From contig VBEQ01000218.1 of assembly GCA_005881235.1 (NCBI GenBank), forward strand, positions 1 to 9,269: a stretch of DNA of 9,269 bases, in the 5' to 3' direction. This document shows, one piece after another, positions 1 to 6,537 of the stretch. The translations under genes were made by a program, and so were the position numbers. Position 1 is the stretch's first letter; each line of letters begins with the position of its first letter. Origin of the DNA: Chloroflexota bacterium (GTDB lineage: Bacteria > Chloroflexota > Dormibacteria > CF-121). The notes under the pieces were generated by a model. It saw nothing but the letters and a program-made list of their open reading frames with translations. It was not told the origin of the DNA and made no database searches.

Positions 1-225
1 TCGGACGCCGAGACGAAAGCCGCTCGCAAGGCGATCTTCAACCAGATGGAGAAGATCATCAGCGGCGACATCGTGACCTACATGTTGTGGGCCGATAAGT
101 CGGCGATGGGTTGGTCGAGCAACGTGGGCGGCGTGGTCGCCGGCGGCGGCGACAACGTGATCTACGTGGACGATGCGCGCAACACCGAGGTTGAAGCGCA
201 GTGGTACTCCAAGAACGGTAAGTAG
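1..225 (+). CDS. Peptide ABC transporter substrate-binding protein, C-terminal end (partial)
   Basis: The window opens inside a gene; frame 1 is open for 74 codons to TAG at 223-225. The fragment reads like the tail of a family 5 extracellular solute-binding protein (SBP_bac_5, DppA/OppA type): an amphipathic stretch with RKAIFNQMEKIISGDIVTYM (the 'FNxMxKII..DI' pattern that precedes the last strand in this family), then a Gly-rich segment and a short polar tail ending YSKNGK. The start, signal peptide and ligand-binding core lie outside the window. Such proteins capture peptides outside the membrane and deliver them to the permease pair. The assignment rests on this weak sequence resemblance plus strong context: complete dppB-, dppC-, dppD- and dppF-like genes follow on the same strand. 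Binding specificity cannot be read from this piece. Confidence 0.75.
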   Translation, partial: SDAETKAARKAIFNQMEKIISGDIVTYMLWADKSAMGWSSNVGGVVAGGGDNVIYVDDARNTEVEAQWYSKNGK

Positions 226-246
226 CTAGGCGAAGCTGAGCGAGTT

Positions 247-276
247 CCGGGGAGGCGGCCGTGCCGCCCTCCCCGG
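247..276 (+). terminator. Strong GC-rich hairpin between binding-protein and permease genes
   Basis: The arms 247-259 and 263-276 pair over 13 base pairs with a single bulged C (269) and a 3-nt loop (260-262). The stem starts 21 nt after the stop of the binding-protein gene. No run of T follows, so it is not a textbook intrinsic terminator. In binding-protein transporter operons a hairpin at this place commonly allows abundant binding-protein mRNA while reducing read-through into the permease genes or protecting the 3' end; that role here is inferred from position and structure. Confidence 0.5.
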
Positions 277-369
277 GACCGGACTTCCCGTTGGCGGTTC
301 GTTATGCTTCTAGCGGGAGTTCGGGCCGTATTCATGGCGAATGCTTTGGACAAGGCAAAACAGTGTCAT

Positions 370-373
370 AGGA
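370..373 (+). promoter_or_regulatory. Ribosome binding site for the dppB-like gene
   Basis: AGGA sits 7 nt before the GTG at 381. This supports the GTG as the start; the ATG at 373-375 is in another frame. Confidence 0.55.
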
Positions 374-380
374 TGAAGAG

Positions 381-1361
381 GTGACGTTCTACCTGGTTCG
401 CCGGGTGGCCATCGGGTTCTTCCTCCTCCTCCTCATGTCGGCGATCTTCTTCACCCTCACACGGGTCACACCCGGGGCGCCCGTCAGCGTGGGTGAGAAC
501 CCCCGGATCCACCAGGAGCAGGTCAACCGCCGCCTGCACAGCATGGGGCTGACCGATCCGAACGGGAAACCGTACACGGTTCCCGAGTCGTACGTGCGCT
601 ACGTGGTCGCCCTGGTTCACGGGAACCTGGGCGACTCCTACCAGTACAACGAGCCGGTCACGACCCTGCTGATGCAGCGCCTGCCGAACTCCATCCTGCT
701 GCTGGGCGCGGCCCTGCTGGTGGCGCTGGCGATCGGGATCCCGCTGGGGATCTATGCGTCGACCCACCAGTATTCGAAGGCGGACATGACAACGTCCATC
801 GTTTCCTATATCGGCGTCTCGATTCCCAGCTTCGTGCTGGGCATTTATCTGCTGCTGATCTTCGCGGTCTTCTTGAAACAGACGCCGCTCCACTGGGGCT
901 TCCCCCTCTTCGGTATGCACACAGGTGGTGTCGACGATCCGGTGGATCTCCTGGTCCACATGGTGCTCCCGGTCACCGCGCTGGCGATCCTTCAGATCGC
1001 GATCTTCAGCCGCTTCATGCGGGCCAGCATGCTGGAGGTCCTGCACCAGGACTACATCCGGACGGCGCGCGCCAAGGGGCTAGCGGTCGAGCGCGTCAAT
1101 TACAAGCACGCCCTGCGCAACGCCATTCTCCCCATCATCACCCTCGTGGCGATCGCCATCCCGCAGATCGTCAACGGGGCGATCATCACCGAAGGCATCT
1201 TCAGCTGGCCGGGGACTGGGCAGCTCGCCTTCCAGGCCGTGGTCGACCGGGATTACCCGGTCATCCTGGGCGTCGTCATGCTGGTCGCCGCCGGGACCGT
1301 GTTCTTCAACCTGATCGCGGACGTGTTGTATGCGGTCGCCGACCCGAGGATCCGGTACTGA
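381..1361 (+). CDS. dppB: Dipeptide/oligopeptide ABC transporter permease (DppB/OppB family)
   Basis: Integral membrane permease that forms half of the translocation channel of a peptide importer. The protein has 326 residues, normal for the family. It opens with the typical MTFYLVRRV followed by a first helix (about 8-28), then a large outer loop (about 30-100), then five further helices near 101-124, 139-164, 190-209, 247-271 and 291-315. The cytoplasmic EAA loop that docks on the ATPases is at 224-233 (DYIRTARAKG), and the C-terminal FSWPGTGQLAFQAVVDRDYP and ADPRIRY endings are classic DppB features. The GTG start is preceded by AGGA at 7 nt. The stop overlaps the ATG of the next permease by one base (TGATG), implying translational coupling. 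The family call is firm. Peptide rather than nickel or another solute is the default inference, and specificity depends on the binding protein, which is mostly outside the window. Confidence 0.93.
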   Translation: MTFYLVRRVAIGFFLLLLMSAIFFTLTRVTPGAPVSVGENPRIHQEQVNRRLHSMGLTDPNGKPYTVPESYVRYVVALVHGNLGDSYQYNEPVTTLLMQRLPNSILLLGAALLVALAIGIPLGIYASTHQYSKADMTTSIVSYIGVSIPSFVLGIYLLLIFAVFLKQTPLHWGFPLFGMHTGGVDDPVDLLVHMVLPVTALAILQIAIFSRFMRASMLEVLHQDYIRTARAKGLAVERVNYKHALRNAILPIITLVAIAIPQIVNGAIITEGIFSWPGTGQLAFQAVVDRDYPVILGVVMLVAAGTVFFNLIADVLYAVADPRIRY

Positions 1362-2359
1362 TGGCCCAGGTTCCCCCACTTCCATTCGGACCCGCCGCCG
1401 GTGGCCTGCCCGGCGTGCCCGATCAGCTATCAGTGGAGACGACGGTCGATCAAGAGCGCGCCATCGTGCAGCCGGGTGTCAAGTCAGACGAGCTCGCCGG
1501 CGCTCCGGAGCTCGGCTTCTGGCGGCTGGCGGTGATCCGGTTTTTCCATCACCGGGTGGCGACGGGAGCGCTGCTGATCCTCGGCGTGATCGTGCTGGCG
1601 GCGGTTGTCGTCCCGGTCATCACCGGCAACCTCTACAGCATCCAGGACTACCGTCACCCGTACAAGGCGCCGTTCCAGAATTTGCAGCACATCCTGGGCA
1701 CCGACGACCTCGGTCGCGACGAGTTGGCCCGACTTCTTCGCGGCGCCAGGGTCTCGCTCATGGTCGGCATCCTCGCCGTCGTCGGCTACCTGGTGATCGG
1801 CGGCGGGCTGGGCGCGCTCGCCGGCTACTACGGCGGCTGGCTGGACAACGCGTTGATGCGCTTCACCGACATCATCATCTCGATGCCCTTCCTGCTGGTC
1901 GTCATCGCGGTCACCGCGGCGACCGGCGGTGTGCGGCTGAGCACGGTCATCATCGTGATCGCGGCCACCGGGTGGTTCGAAATCGGGCGTCTGATGCGGG
2001 CCCAGTTTCTTGTGCTTCGAGAACAGGAGTTCGTCCAGGCGGCCCGGGCGCTCGGTGCCTCCAATACGCGAATCATCCTCCGCCACATCCTGCCCAACGC
2101 GCTGGCGCCGATCATCGTCTCCGCCACGCTGGGCGTATCCGGCATCATCCTGCTGGAAGCCGCGCTCGGCTTCCTCGGCTACAGCATCCCGCCGCCGGAG
2201 CCGAGCTGGGGCAACATGCTGCAGAACTTCGAGGAGTACCTGCTCTCCGACCACACGTACCTCGTGATCTTCCCGGCCACCGCACTGGTCATCACCGCGC
2301 TGGCGATCAACCTCGTCGGTGACGGGATCCGGGACGCGCTGGATCCCCGGCAGCGGTGA
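1361..2359 (+). CDS. dppC: Dipeptide/oligopeptide ABC transporter permease (DppC/OppC family)
   Basis: Second channel subunit of the importer, 332 residues. A soluble, Pro- and Gly-containing N-terminal segment of about 55 residues precedes the first helix (66-88), as in the OppC_N domain. The OppC/DppC hallmark HILGTDDLGRDELARLLRGA is at 110-129 and leads into a helix at 133-156. Further helices lie near 170-188, 193-209, 249-268 and 300-320. The EAA loop is at 223-232 (EFVQAARALG) followed by RHILPNALAP, and the LGFLGYSIPPPEPSWGNML segment (269-287) is characteristic. The ATG at 1361 has GAGGA at 1346-1350, 10 nt upstream, and shares one base with the dppB stop. Its own stop lies within GTGA (2356-2359), which also carries the start of the ATPase gene. 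Confidence in the family is high; the transported substrate is inferred. Confidence 0.93.
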   Translation: MAQVPPLPFGPAAGGLPGVPDQLSVETTVDQERAIVQPGVKSDELAGAPELGFWRLAVIRFFHHRVATGALLILGVIVLAAVVVPVITGNLYSIQDYRHPYKAPFQNLQHILGTDDLGRDELARLLRGARVSLMVGILAVVGYLVIGGGLGALAGYYGGWLDNALMRFTDIIISMPFLLVVIAVTAATGGVRLSTVIIVIAATGWFEIGRLMRAQFLVLREQEFVQAARALGASNTRIILRHILPNALAPIIVSATLGVSGIILLEAALGFLGYSIPPPEPSWGNMLQNFEEYLLSDHTYLVIFPATALVITALAINLVGDGIRDALDPRQR

Positions 2360-3324
2360 GCGACCTCCTCCGGATAGAGGATCTCCACACCCAGTTCCAT
2401 GTTCACGGCGGGACCGTTAAGGCGGTCGATGGCGTCAATCTGACGATCCCCGCGAAAGCGACCGTCGGTCTCGTTGGGGAATCGGGGTCGGGAAAGAGCA
2501 TCACCGCGCTCTCCATCATGCGGTTGCTGGAGAAGAACGGCCGGATCACGCAGGGCCACGTGTTTTTTCACGGCCAGGATCTGGTCGGCCTGCCGGACGA
2601 GCAGATGCAGGAGATCCGGGGCAACGACATCTCGATGATCTTCCAGGAGCCGATGACGGCGCTGAACCCGGTCTTCACGGTCGGGGACCAGATCGCGGAA
2701 GCGGTCCGGCTGCACCAGAAAGTCGATCGCGAGGCCGGGCTCAAGCGGGCGATCGAGATGCTGCGCCTGGTCGGGATCTCCGATCCGAAGCGCCGAGCCG
2801 GGCAGTACCCGCACGAGCTCTCGGGCGGGATGCGGCAGCGGGTCATGATCGCCATGGCGCTCTCCACGAGCCCGGAGCTGCTGATCGCCGACGAGCCGAC
2901 CACCGCGCTCGACGTAACGATCCAAGCGCAAATCCTCAAGCTGATGCGAAACCTGAAGGGAGAGTTTGGCTCAGCCATCCTGTTGATCACGCACGACCTG
3001 GGCGTGGTGGCGGAGATGTGCGACAGCGTGGCCGTGATGTACGCCGGGCGCATCGTCGAACAGGCGCCCACCGAGGAACTGTTCGCCAGTCCCAAGCATC
3101 CCTACACCCAGGGGCTGCTCGCCTCCATCCCGCGGCTGGGGAAGAAGCAGGAGCGCTTGCACGTCATCACCGGCAGTGTGCCGAACCCGCTGGCGGTCCC
3201 CCCCGGCTGCGCCTTCCGTCCGCGCTGTCCGATCAAAGCCCCTCGCAGCGACCGTGACATCCCGGCGCTGAAGCCCAATGGTTCCACGGCCGAACACCTG
3301 GTGGCGTGCTGGCAGTACGAATGA
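2356..3324 (+). CDS. dppD: Peptide ABC transporter ATP-binding protein (DppD/OppD family)
   Basis: One of the two cytoplasmic ATPases that power the importer; 322 residues. Walker A is GESGSGKS (41-48), the Q-loop Gln is at 97 (IFQEPMTALNP), the ABC signature LSGGM is at 155-159, Walker B LLIADE is at 175-180 with catalytic Glu180, the D-loop TALD is at 183-186 and the switch His is at 213 (THDLGVV). HPYTQGLLASIPR (248-260) and GCAFRPRCP (284-292) mark the C-terminal oligopeptide/dipeptide (oligo_HPY) domain. The nucleotide site looks fully competent. Unusually, that C-terminal region has only three cysteines (285, 291, 318): the third Cys of the usual four-cysteine motif, expected near 297-299, is replaced in an R-S-D-R stretch, whereas the partner DppF keeps all four. 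The GTG start overlaps the dppC stop as GTGA; no clear Shine-Dalgarno is visible, so coupling is likely. Confidence 0.93.
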   Translation: MSDLLRIEDLHTQFHVHGGTVKAVDGVNLTIPAKATVGLVGESGSGKSITALSIMRLLEKNGRITQGHVFFHGQDLVGLPDEQMQEIRGNDISMIFQEPMTALNPVFTVGDQIAEAVRLHQKVDREAGLKRAIEMLRLVGISDPKRRAGQYPHELSGGMRQRVMIAMALSTSPELLIADEPTTALDVTIQAQILKLMRNLKGEFGSAILLITHDLGVVAEMCDSVAVMYAGRIVEQAPTEELFASPKHPYTQGLLASIPRLGKKQERLHVITGSVPNPLAVPPGCAFRPRCPIKAPRSDRDIPALKPNGSTAEHLVACWQYE

Positions 3325-4322
3325 GCAAGCAAAAGCAGAGGGCGGCCGCCCCCCAGGCGAACGGTGCCCTGCTGAAGGTGCAGGATCTCGTCAAGTTCTT
3401 CCCCATCAAAGGCGGCCTCTTACAGCAGACGGTCGCAAACGTTCGTGCGGTGGACGGGGTCAGCTTCGAGATCAAGAAGGGCGAGACCCTCGGCCTCATC
3501 GGCGAGTCGGGCTCCGGCAAGTCGACGGTCGCGCGCACCATCATGCGGTTGATCCCGCCCACGTCGGGTGAGGCCTGGCTGGAGGGACGGAGCATCTTCA
3601 AGGCGAAGAAGAAGGAGCTGCACGAGATGCGGCGCGAGGTGCAGATCATCTTCCAGGATCCCTACGGCTCGCTCAATCCCCGCATGTCGGTCGGGGAGAT
3701 CGTGGGTGAGGGCTTACTGGTGCACGGCGTGGGGTCGGCGCACGAGCGGGACAAGATCGTCAGCGAGCTGCTGGAAGTCGTGGGCCTGCGCGGCCAGTAC
3801 CGCGGCCGCTTCCCGCACGAATTCAGCGGTGGCCAGCGGCAGCGGATCGGGATCGCCCGGGCGCTGGCGCTCCGGCCCAAACTGATCATCGCCGACGAGC
3901 CGGTCTCGGCGCTCGACGTCTCGATCCAGTCGCAGATCCTCAATCTGCTCGAGGACCTGCAGAACGAATTCGACCTCACCTACCTCTTCGTCGCGCACAA
4001 CATGGCGGTCGTGGAGCAGGTCAGCGATCGGATCGCCGTGATGTACCTGGGCAAGATCGTCGAGCTCGCGCCGGCCGAGCAGCTCTTGCGGAGTCCTCGC
4101 CACCCTTACACGAAGGCCCTGATCTCGGTCATTCCGATTCCCGACCCCACCGTGCGCCGCGAGCAGACGGTCCTCTCAGGCGAGATCCCGAGCCCCACCA
4201 ACCCACCGTCCGGTTGCCACTTCCGGACCCGCTGCCCGATCGCGACGGACTACTGCGCCGAGGTGGAGCCGCCGCTCCGCGAAGTCAGCAAGGGTCAGTT
4301 CGCCGCCTGCCACTACGCCTGA
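3321..4322 (+). CDS. dppF: Peptide ABC transporter ATP-binding protein (DppF/OppF family)
   Basis: Second ATPase subunit, 333 residues from the chosen start. Walker A GESGSGKS is at 61-68, the Q-loop Gln at 112 (IIFQDPYGSLNPRMSV), the signature FSGGQ at 168-172, Walker B KLIIADE at 187-193 with Glu193, and the switch His at 226 in VAHNM (Asn where most relatives have Asp). The C-terminal oligo_HPY domain carries the full four-cysteine motif: C299, C305, C312 and C330, which in characterised Dpp/Opp ATPases can bind an iron-sulphur cluster. The DppF-type insertion between the first strand and Walker A (FFPIKGGLLQQTVANVRAVD) separates it from DppD. ATG 3321 is preferred over the in-frame GTG at 3306 because it makes the ATGA overlap with the dppD stop, like the neighbouring junctions; neither start has a strong ribosome site. 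The 3' end overlaps a convergent gene by 10 bp and no terminator is visible. Confidence 0.93.
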   Translation: MSKQKQRAAAPQANGALLKVQDLVKFFPIKGGLLQQTVANVRAVDGVSFEIKKGETLGLIGESGSGKSTVARTIMRLIPPTSGEAWLEGRSIFKAKKKELHEMRREVQIIFQDPYGSLNPRMSVGEIVGEGLLVHGVGSAHERDKIVSELLEVVGLRGQYRGRFPHEFSGGQRQRIGIARALALRPKLIIADEPVSALDVSIQSQILNLLEDLQNEFDLTYLFVAHNMAVVEQVSDRIAVMYLGKIVELAPAEQLLRSPRHPYTKALISVIPIPDPTVRREQTVLSGEIPSPTNPPSGCHFRTRCPIATDYCAEVEPPLREVSKGQFAACHYA

Positions 4323-5248
4323 CCGGGTCCGCCTCCCGAACGGGCGGTGACCCGCGCGAGCCAGTCGCCCATGATCGCGCGCCTTCGCAGGGTGCGCCCG
4401 GTATCGAACCAGCTGCCCAAGAGAACGAGCGCGAGCGCCGCCGCGGCGAGGATGACGTCGAGCCGGCCGCGATCCGGCGGCGTGGTGTCGTAATGAGCCC
4501 AGTAGGCGAACTCGCTGTCGTTGACGGCGGAGACCCCGAGGAACGTGACGGCAAGGACGGCGGCGGCCAGCCAGACGCGCCCGCGGCCGGCGAAGCCGAG
4601 CCGGACCAGCCCCATCCCGGGCACCATCGCCAGCCGCCAGACCGCTCCGGCCGTCGCGCGCTCGGGCTCCCGCGCAGCGCGGGACGCGAGGGCATCGAGG
4701 GCGATCACCCAGCCGATCAGCCCGGCGTACCAACCGGTGGAGAGCAGGTCGACGGGCATGAAGGTGAAGTGGAGCGTGCTGAAGCTGGGCGTGCTGAGCA
4801 GCCAGCCGGCCCAGAGGACCCACGCCAGCAGCGCCATCCCGGCGGCCGCGAGCGCGAGTCCCTGATACGGTCGCGCGGAGCGCATCACCGACAGCACGAG
4901 GCAGATGGCAACCACCCAGGCAAAGGGATTGGTCCAGCCAAACACGCGGGGTAGGTGCCCGACCGCGACCTCGATCGTCCAGGGGGTAAGGAGGCTGAGC
5001 GCGGCCAGCCCGACGATCATGATCTCGCGGCTGGAACGTCCCGAAAGTCGCAACGCGATGGCGCCGACTCGCTGGACGCCGGAGGCAAGCGCGAAGGTCA
5101 GCGCCAGTCCAGCACAGAAAACGGCGACGATGAGCAGCACCTCCGAGCCCGGATTGCCCCGTGTCAGCGCATAGGCGAGGCCAAAGGGCGCCGCGACCAG
5201 CAGCATCCCGATCACGAGATTGTGGACAGAGTTCGCGTTGTCTTGCAT
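4313..5248 (-). CDS. Polytopic membrane protein of unknown function, about eight helices
   Basis: I do not recognise the family of this 311-residue protein. Hydrophobic segments near 10-28, 35-57, 75-95, 107-123, 129-151, 166-187, 225-243 and 263-281 suggest about eight transmembrane helices. A short basic loop (188-205) and an Arg-rich C-terminal tail (285-303, with RTLRRRAIM) are probably cytoplasmic. There are no ATPase, transferase or transporter motifs that I can identify, and no signal for a soluble domain. Recurrent Trp/aromatic residues (WTNPFAW, WVLWAGW, STGWYAG) line the predicted helices. The start is well supported: on the minus strand GAGGAAGG (5258-5251) lies just before the ATG, with the GAGGA core 5 nt from it. 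The reality of the gene is backed by this site, the hydrophobic periodicity and the fit between neighbours; its 3' end overlaps the dppF stop by 10 bp. It is divergent from the MFS gene across a 38-bp gap. Role unknown. Confidence 0.8.
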   Translation of the reverse strand: MQDNANSVHNLVIGMLLVAAPFGLAYALTRGNPGSEVLLIVAVFCAGLALTFALASGVQRVGAIALRLSGRSSREIMIVGLAALSLLTPWTIEVAVGHLPRVFGWTNPFAWVVAICLVLSVMRSARPYQGLALAAAGMALLAWVLWAGWLLSTPSFSTLHFTFMPVDLLSTGWYAGLIGWVIALDALASRAAREPERATAGAVWRLAMVPGMGLVRLGFAGRGRVWLAAAVLAVTFLGVSAVNDSEFAYWAHYDTTPPDRGRLDVILAAAALALVLLGSWFDTGRTLRRRAIMGDWLARVTARSGGGPGQA

Positions 5249-5250
5249 CG

Positions 5251-5258
5251 CCTTCCTC
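5251..5258 (-). promoter_or_regulatory. Ribosome binding site for the minus-strand membrane protein
   Basis: Reading the minus strand, GAGGAAGG ends 2 nt before the ATG at 5248-5246; the GAGGA core is 5 nt away. It is one of the clearest ribosome sites in the window and fixes this start. Confidence 0.7.
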
Positions 5259-5274
5259 GAGTGTACGTTCCGGA

Positions 5275-5280
5275 TAAAAT
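5275..5280 (+). promoter_or_regulatory. Candidate -10 element (TAAAAT) for the MFS gene
   Basis: TAAAAT matches the TATAAT consensus in five of six positions and stands out as an AT island in a GC-rich region. It ends 6 nt before the GTG at 5287, the usual distance from -10 to transcription start, so the mRNA could begin at the start codon itself (leaderless). No good -35 is visible: the bases about 17 nt upstream (near 5252-5258) read CTTCCTC. Inference only. Confidence 0.4.
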
Positions 5281-5286
5281 CGCGCG

Positions 5287-6537
5287 GTGTTGCGCGGTAA
5301 GCTGTGGCGCCATCCCGATTTCCTCAAGCTCTGGGCCGGCGAAAGCGTCAGCGTGTTCGGGAGCCAGGTCACAGTCCTCGCGGTACCCACCGTGGCGATC
5401 CTCATCCTTCATGCCGGCCCGTTCCAGGTTGGCATCCTCTCGGCGCTCGAGTTTCTCGCCTTCCCGACGCTCGGATTGGTGGCAGGCGTCTATGCCGATC
5501 GCCTGCGGAGGCGGCCCATCATGATCATCTGCGACGTCGGTCGCGCGCTGGCGTTGGGGTCGATTCCGGTGGCGTTCCTGCTGAACCTGCTGACGCTCGA
5601 GCAACTCTATTTCGTCGCCCTGCTCACGGGGATCTTCACGGTCTTCTTCGACGTGTCCTACCAGTCATACCTGCCGGCGCTGGTGGACCGCCCCAATTTG
5701 ATCGAGGGCAACACCAAGCTGGAGATCACGCGATCGACGGCGCAGGTGGCGGGGCCGGCGGTGGCGGGATTCCTCATCCAGTTGATCGGCGGCGCGAGGG
5801 CGGTGGCCGTCGATGCGCTGTCGTTTTTCCTCTCGGCGCTCGCGCTCGCCTCGATCAAGAAGCCGGAACCCGAACCCCGGCCGAGCACGGCGTCGGGGAC
5901 CTCCGGCTTCATTCCCGAGATGCGGGAAGGGATCGACGTGGTCTTTCGAAATCCGATCCTCTGGCGGATCGCGGCGTGCACGGCAACCACCAACCTCGGG
6001 TCGAACATGGTCTTCGGCGCCGTCTTCCTGGTGTTCGCCTATCGCCAGCTCCACCTGTCGGCGGCCGTCGTCGGCGTCGTCTTCGCGTTGGGTAGTGTCG
6101 GAGCCCTGGCCGGCGCCTTCCTCGCCGGCTGGGTCGCGCGCACGCTTGGCATTGGGCCAACCCTCGGAGTCACGATCATCGTGGGCGGCCTCGCGCTGCT
6201 GGCGACTCCCCTCGCGCTCGTGGGCGCTCCCGCCTTGGTCCTTGCGACGACCGGCTTCATCGAAGGGCTGACCATCCCCGTCTACAACATCAGCCAGGTG
6301 AGTTTGCGACAGGCCATCACCCCCGACCGTGTCCAGGGCCGGATGAACGCCACCATGCGAACCATCGTCTGGGGCACCATCCCGCTGGGCGCCTTCATCG
6401 GCGGGATCCTGGGTACCTCCATCGGGCTGGTGCAGACGATCGTCCTTGGTGGCATCCTATCGACGTTGGCCGCTTCATGGATCTTTCTCGGCCCGGTCAT
6501 CCGGCTCAGGGAGCAGCCCGCGCCGGTGATGGCATGA
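5287..6537 (+). CDS. MFS transporter, MFS_3/EntS-like exporter
   Basis: A 416-residue major facilitator superfamily protein, the usual length, most like the MFS_3 (transmembrane secretion effector) branch that includes enterobactin exporter EntS and macrolide-type efflux proteins. The first half starts with the branch-typical WRHPDFLKLWAGESVSVFGSQ (7-27), and the loop 2-3 motif-A equivalent is at 66-76 (AGVYADRLRRR). A central charged linker rich in Pro/Glu (191-215) separates the two six-helix halves. The second half ends with the diagnostic SLRQAITPDRVQGRMNATMR (339-358) and WGTIPLGAFIGGILG. It probably exports a small molecule by proton antiport; the substrate is not readable. Start: an in-frame TAA lies at 5275-5277, so only GTG 5287 or TTG 5290 can be used, and there is no proper Shine-Dalgarno (GGA at 5272-5274 is 12 nt away). 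Its stop overlaps the next gene's start as ATGA, so the two are probably co-translated. Confidence 0.9.
   Translation: MLRGKLWRHPDFLKLWAGESVSVFGSQVTVLAVPTVAILILHAGPFQVGILSALEFLAFPTLGLVAGVYADRLRRRPIMIICDVGRALALGSIPVAFLLNLLTLEQLYFVALLTGIFTVFFDVSYQSYLPALVDRPNLIEGNTKLEITRSTAQVAGPAVAGFLIQLIGGARAVAVDALSFFLSALALASIKKPEPEPRPSTASGTSGFIPEMREGIDVVFRNPILWRIAACTATTNLGSNMVFGAVFLVFAYRQLHLSAAVVGVVFALGSVGALAGAFLAGWVARTLGIGPTLGVTIIVGGLALLATPLALVGAPALVLATTGFIEGLTIPVYNISQVSLRQAITPDRVQGRMNATMRTIVWGTIPLGAFIGGILGTSIGLVQTIVLGGILSTLAASWIFLGPVIRLREQPAPVMA

Noticed and set aside
346..374. TTGGAC (346-351) and TAGGAT (369-374) with 17-bp spacing as a promoter for the dppB-like gene
   Set aside because: Both hexamers match the consensus poorly, and TAGGAT overlaps the AGGA ribosome site, so a chance match is more likely.
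366..1046. Minus-strand frame antisense to the dppB-like gene
   Set aside because: Its protein is dominated by Gln, Arg, Asp and His with no domain; dppB on the plus strand explains the region.
1330..2322. Plus-strand 330-codon frame overlapping the dppC-like gene
   Set aside because: Its translation is Arg/Gly/His-rich low-complexity sequence, while the overlapping frame 1361-2359 contains the full OppC/DppC motifs.
3306..3320. Upstream in-frame GTG at 3306 as start of the dppF-like gene
   Set aside because: It adds only five residues and has no better ribosome site. ATG 3321 makes the ATGA junction with the dppD stop and fits the coupling style of the operon.
4176..5405. Long minus-strand open frame (409 codons) overlapping the membrane protein gene in another frame
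   Set aside because: It is Arg/Pro/His/Ala-rich with no recognisable motif, spans parts of two other good genes and has no supporting start site. It is the usual by-product of high GC, whereas the 4313-5248 frame gives clear transmembrane helices and has a strong ribosome site.
6477..6533. Upstream ATG at 6477 as start of the amidohydrolase
   Set aside because: It would add 19 residues (MDLSRPGHPAQ...) not typical of the family and overlap the exporter gene by 61 bp, whereas ATG 6534 gives an ATGA overlap and the normal N-terminus.
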